Assembly (NCBI GenBank): GCA_002428805.1
Contig: DIXX01000039.1
Coordinates: 15,372 to 21,789, forward strand
Origin: Cetobacterium sp. UBA6069
GTDB lineage: Bacteria > Fusobacteriota > Fusobacteriia > Fusobacteriales > Fusobacteriaceae
Reading direction: 5' to 3'
Length of the DNA: 6,418 bases
In this document: in pieces, positions 5,503-6,418 of the stretch
Numbering within the stretch: position 1 is the stretch's first letter
Layout of the letters: each line of letters begins with the position of its first letter
Notes under the pieces: generated by a model
The model's database searches: none
Told to the model about the DNA's origin: nothing
Seen by the model: only the letters and a program-made list of their open reading frames with translations
Translations under genes and position numbers: made by a program

Positions 5503-6418
5503 TTGAGGAGATATGTATACCTAATTGTATTTACTTTAGTAATAACATTATCATTTGGTGAATCGGAACTATATTTTGATGATATTCAATTTAATCAATA
5601 TAGCGAGATACAAAAGAATAGTGACAGTCTAAGAGTAGTTCAGGCAGTAAAAGTAACGACATTAGATCCTATTTATATGAAAGATCAGTATTCGATAAGA
5701 ACAGTGAATTATTTGTATGACACACTATTTATTCATAACACCGATGGCGATGTTGTTTCGAATTTAGTAGAAGCTTGGGATTGGAAAGATGAGAGACTTT
5801 TAGAGTTGGAAATAAAAGATAATATATATTTTCATAATGGAGATAAGATGTTGGCGGTTGATGTAAAAAACTCATTGGATAGAATGCTAGGTAATGGAGT
5901 TTTTAAAGATTTTTTCAACGATATTCAAAATATAAAAGTTCTTTCAGAAAGAAAGTTAGAGATAAAATTAAAAGGAAGAAATAATCTGTTTTTATCTATG
6001 TTGACATATTATATGTGTTCGATAACAAAGGTAGTAGATGGAGAGATTTATGGAACGGGTCCGTATAAATTAGATAAGATTACAAATAAAGAGATCATTT
6101 TATCTAAAAACGAAGATTACTTTGAGGAATATAATGGTGCTGATCAAATAAAGATTTTATCAGAAGTTAGTGATAGAAAAAGAGCGCTATTATATTTTAA
6201 TGATGCGGTAGATGTTGTGTTAGATATAACTCCTAAACAGATAGAGGAGTGGAAAAAAGAGGGGATTATAGATAAAAGTATTGTTGCTGATAAAAATAAA
6301 GAGTTAGATACGATTGCTATAATTTTTGGGAAAAAAAATAGATACTTTGAAAAAAGAGAGATTCGAGAAAATATAAGTGAAGTAATAGATAGAGATGAAG
6401 TGATAAAAAATATATTTA
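5503..6418 (+). CDS. Exported extracellular solute-binding protein, family 5 (peptide/nickel type), 3' end outside window
   Basis: The frame is open from TTG 5503 to the window end, giving 305 residues without a stop. Full-length members have about 500-600. A signal peptide (RRYVYLIVFTLVITLSFG) occupies about 1-19 with no lipobox cysteine, so the product should be free in the periplasm or held by a later segment. After a linker of about 25 residues comes the family 5 pattern: SLRVVQAVKVTTLDP, VNYLYDTLF, the FHNGDKMLAVDVKNSLDRM block (consensus FHDG..l.A.DV..S..R) and GTGPYKL. Such proteins deliver peptides, nickel or similar ligands to ABC importers, or serve as sensors. It lies 17 bases after the HD-GYP stop with no terminator between, so it belongs to the same riboswitch-controlled unit. 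No permease or ATPase gene is visible here. The substrate cannot be told, and a C-terminal fusion to a membrane or signalling domain is possible because the end is missing. Confidence 0.9.
   Translation, partial: MRRYVYLIVFTLVITLSFGESELYFDDIQFNQYSEIQKNSDSLRVVQAVKVTTLDPIYMKDQYSIRTVNYLYDTLFIHNTDGDVVSNLVEAWDWKDERLLELEIKDNIYFHNGDKMLAVDVKNSLDRMLGNGVFKDFFNDIQNIKVLSERKLEIKLKGRNNLFLSMLTYYMCSITKVVDGEIYGTGPYKLDKITNKEIILSKNEDYFEEYNGADQIKILSEVSDRKRALLYFNDAVDVVLDITPKQIEEWKKEGIIDKSIVADKNKELDTIAIIFGKKNRYFEKREIRENISEVIDRDEVIKNIF

Overview
The window is strongly AT-rich, with AGA/ATA/AAA-heavy codon use and strong GGAGG-type ribosome binding sites. All genes read on the + strand. The two surface-directed proteins start with ordinary (non-lipoprotein) signal peptides, which fits a diderm. 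Together with the protein sequences this suggests a member of Fusobacteriota (Cetobacterium, Ilyobacter or Fusobacterium-like). A clostridial origin cannot be excluded from the sequence alone.

Left half (1-3191): purine biosynthesis. The window opens inside the 3' end of purH (last two steps to IMP). After a short gap comes purD (GAR synthetase), and then a hairpin with a U-rich tail. Next is a complete guaB (IMP dehydrogenase, the committed step from IMP to GMP). A good promoter-like sequence lies in the poorly conserved 3' tail of purD, upstream of the hairpin. guaB may therefore be transcribed through that hairpin.

Right half (3192-6418): cyclic-di-GMP signalling. The 185-nt gap after guaB holds, in order, a near-consensus sigma-70 promoter, a class I cyclic-di-GMP (GEMM-I) riboswitch aptamer, an intrinsic terminator whose 5' arm abuts and probably overlaps the aptamer's closing helix, and a ribosome binding site. 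The gene it controls encodes a membrane HD-GYP protein (predicted c-di-GMP phosphodiesterase) with two tandem periplasmic solute-binding-like sensor domains. Seventeen bases downstream begins a second gene of the same transcription unit, an exported family 5 (peptide/nickel-type) solute-binding protein that runs off the window end.

The most interesting point is this apparent feedback module: a c-di-GMP-sensing RNA in front of a gene whose product should destroy c-di-GMP in response to a periplasmic ligand, together with a co-transcribed solute-binding protein. The aptamer class and the HD-GYP fold are known. The wiring, the switch polarity and the role of the binding protein are inferences.
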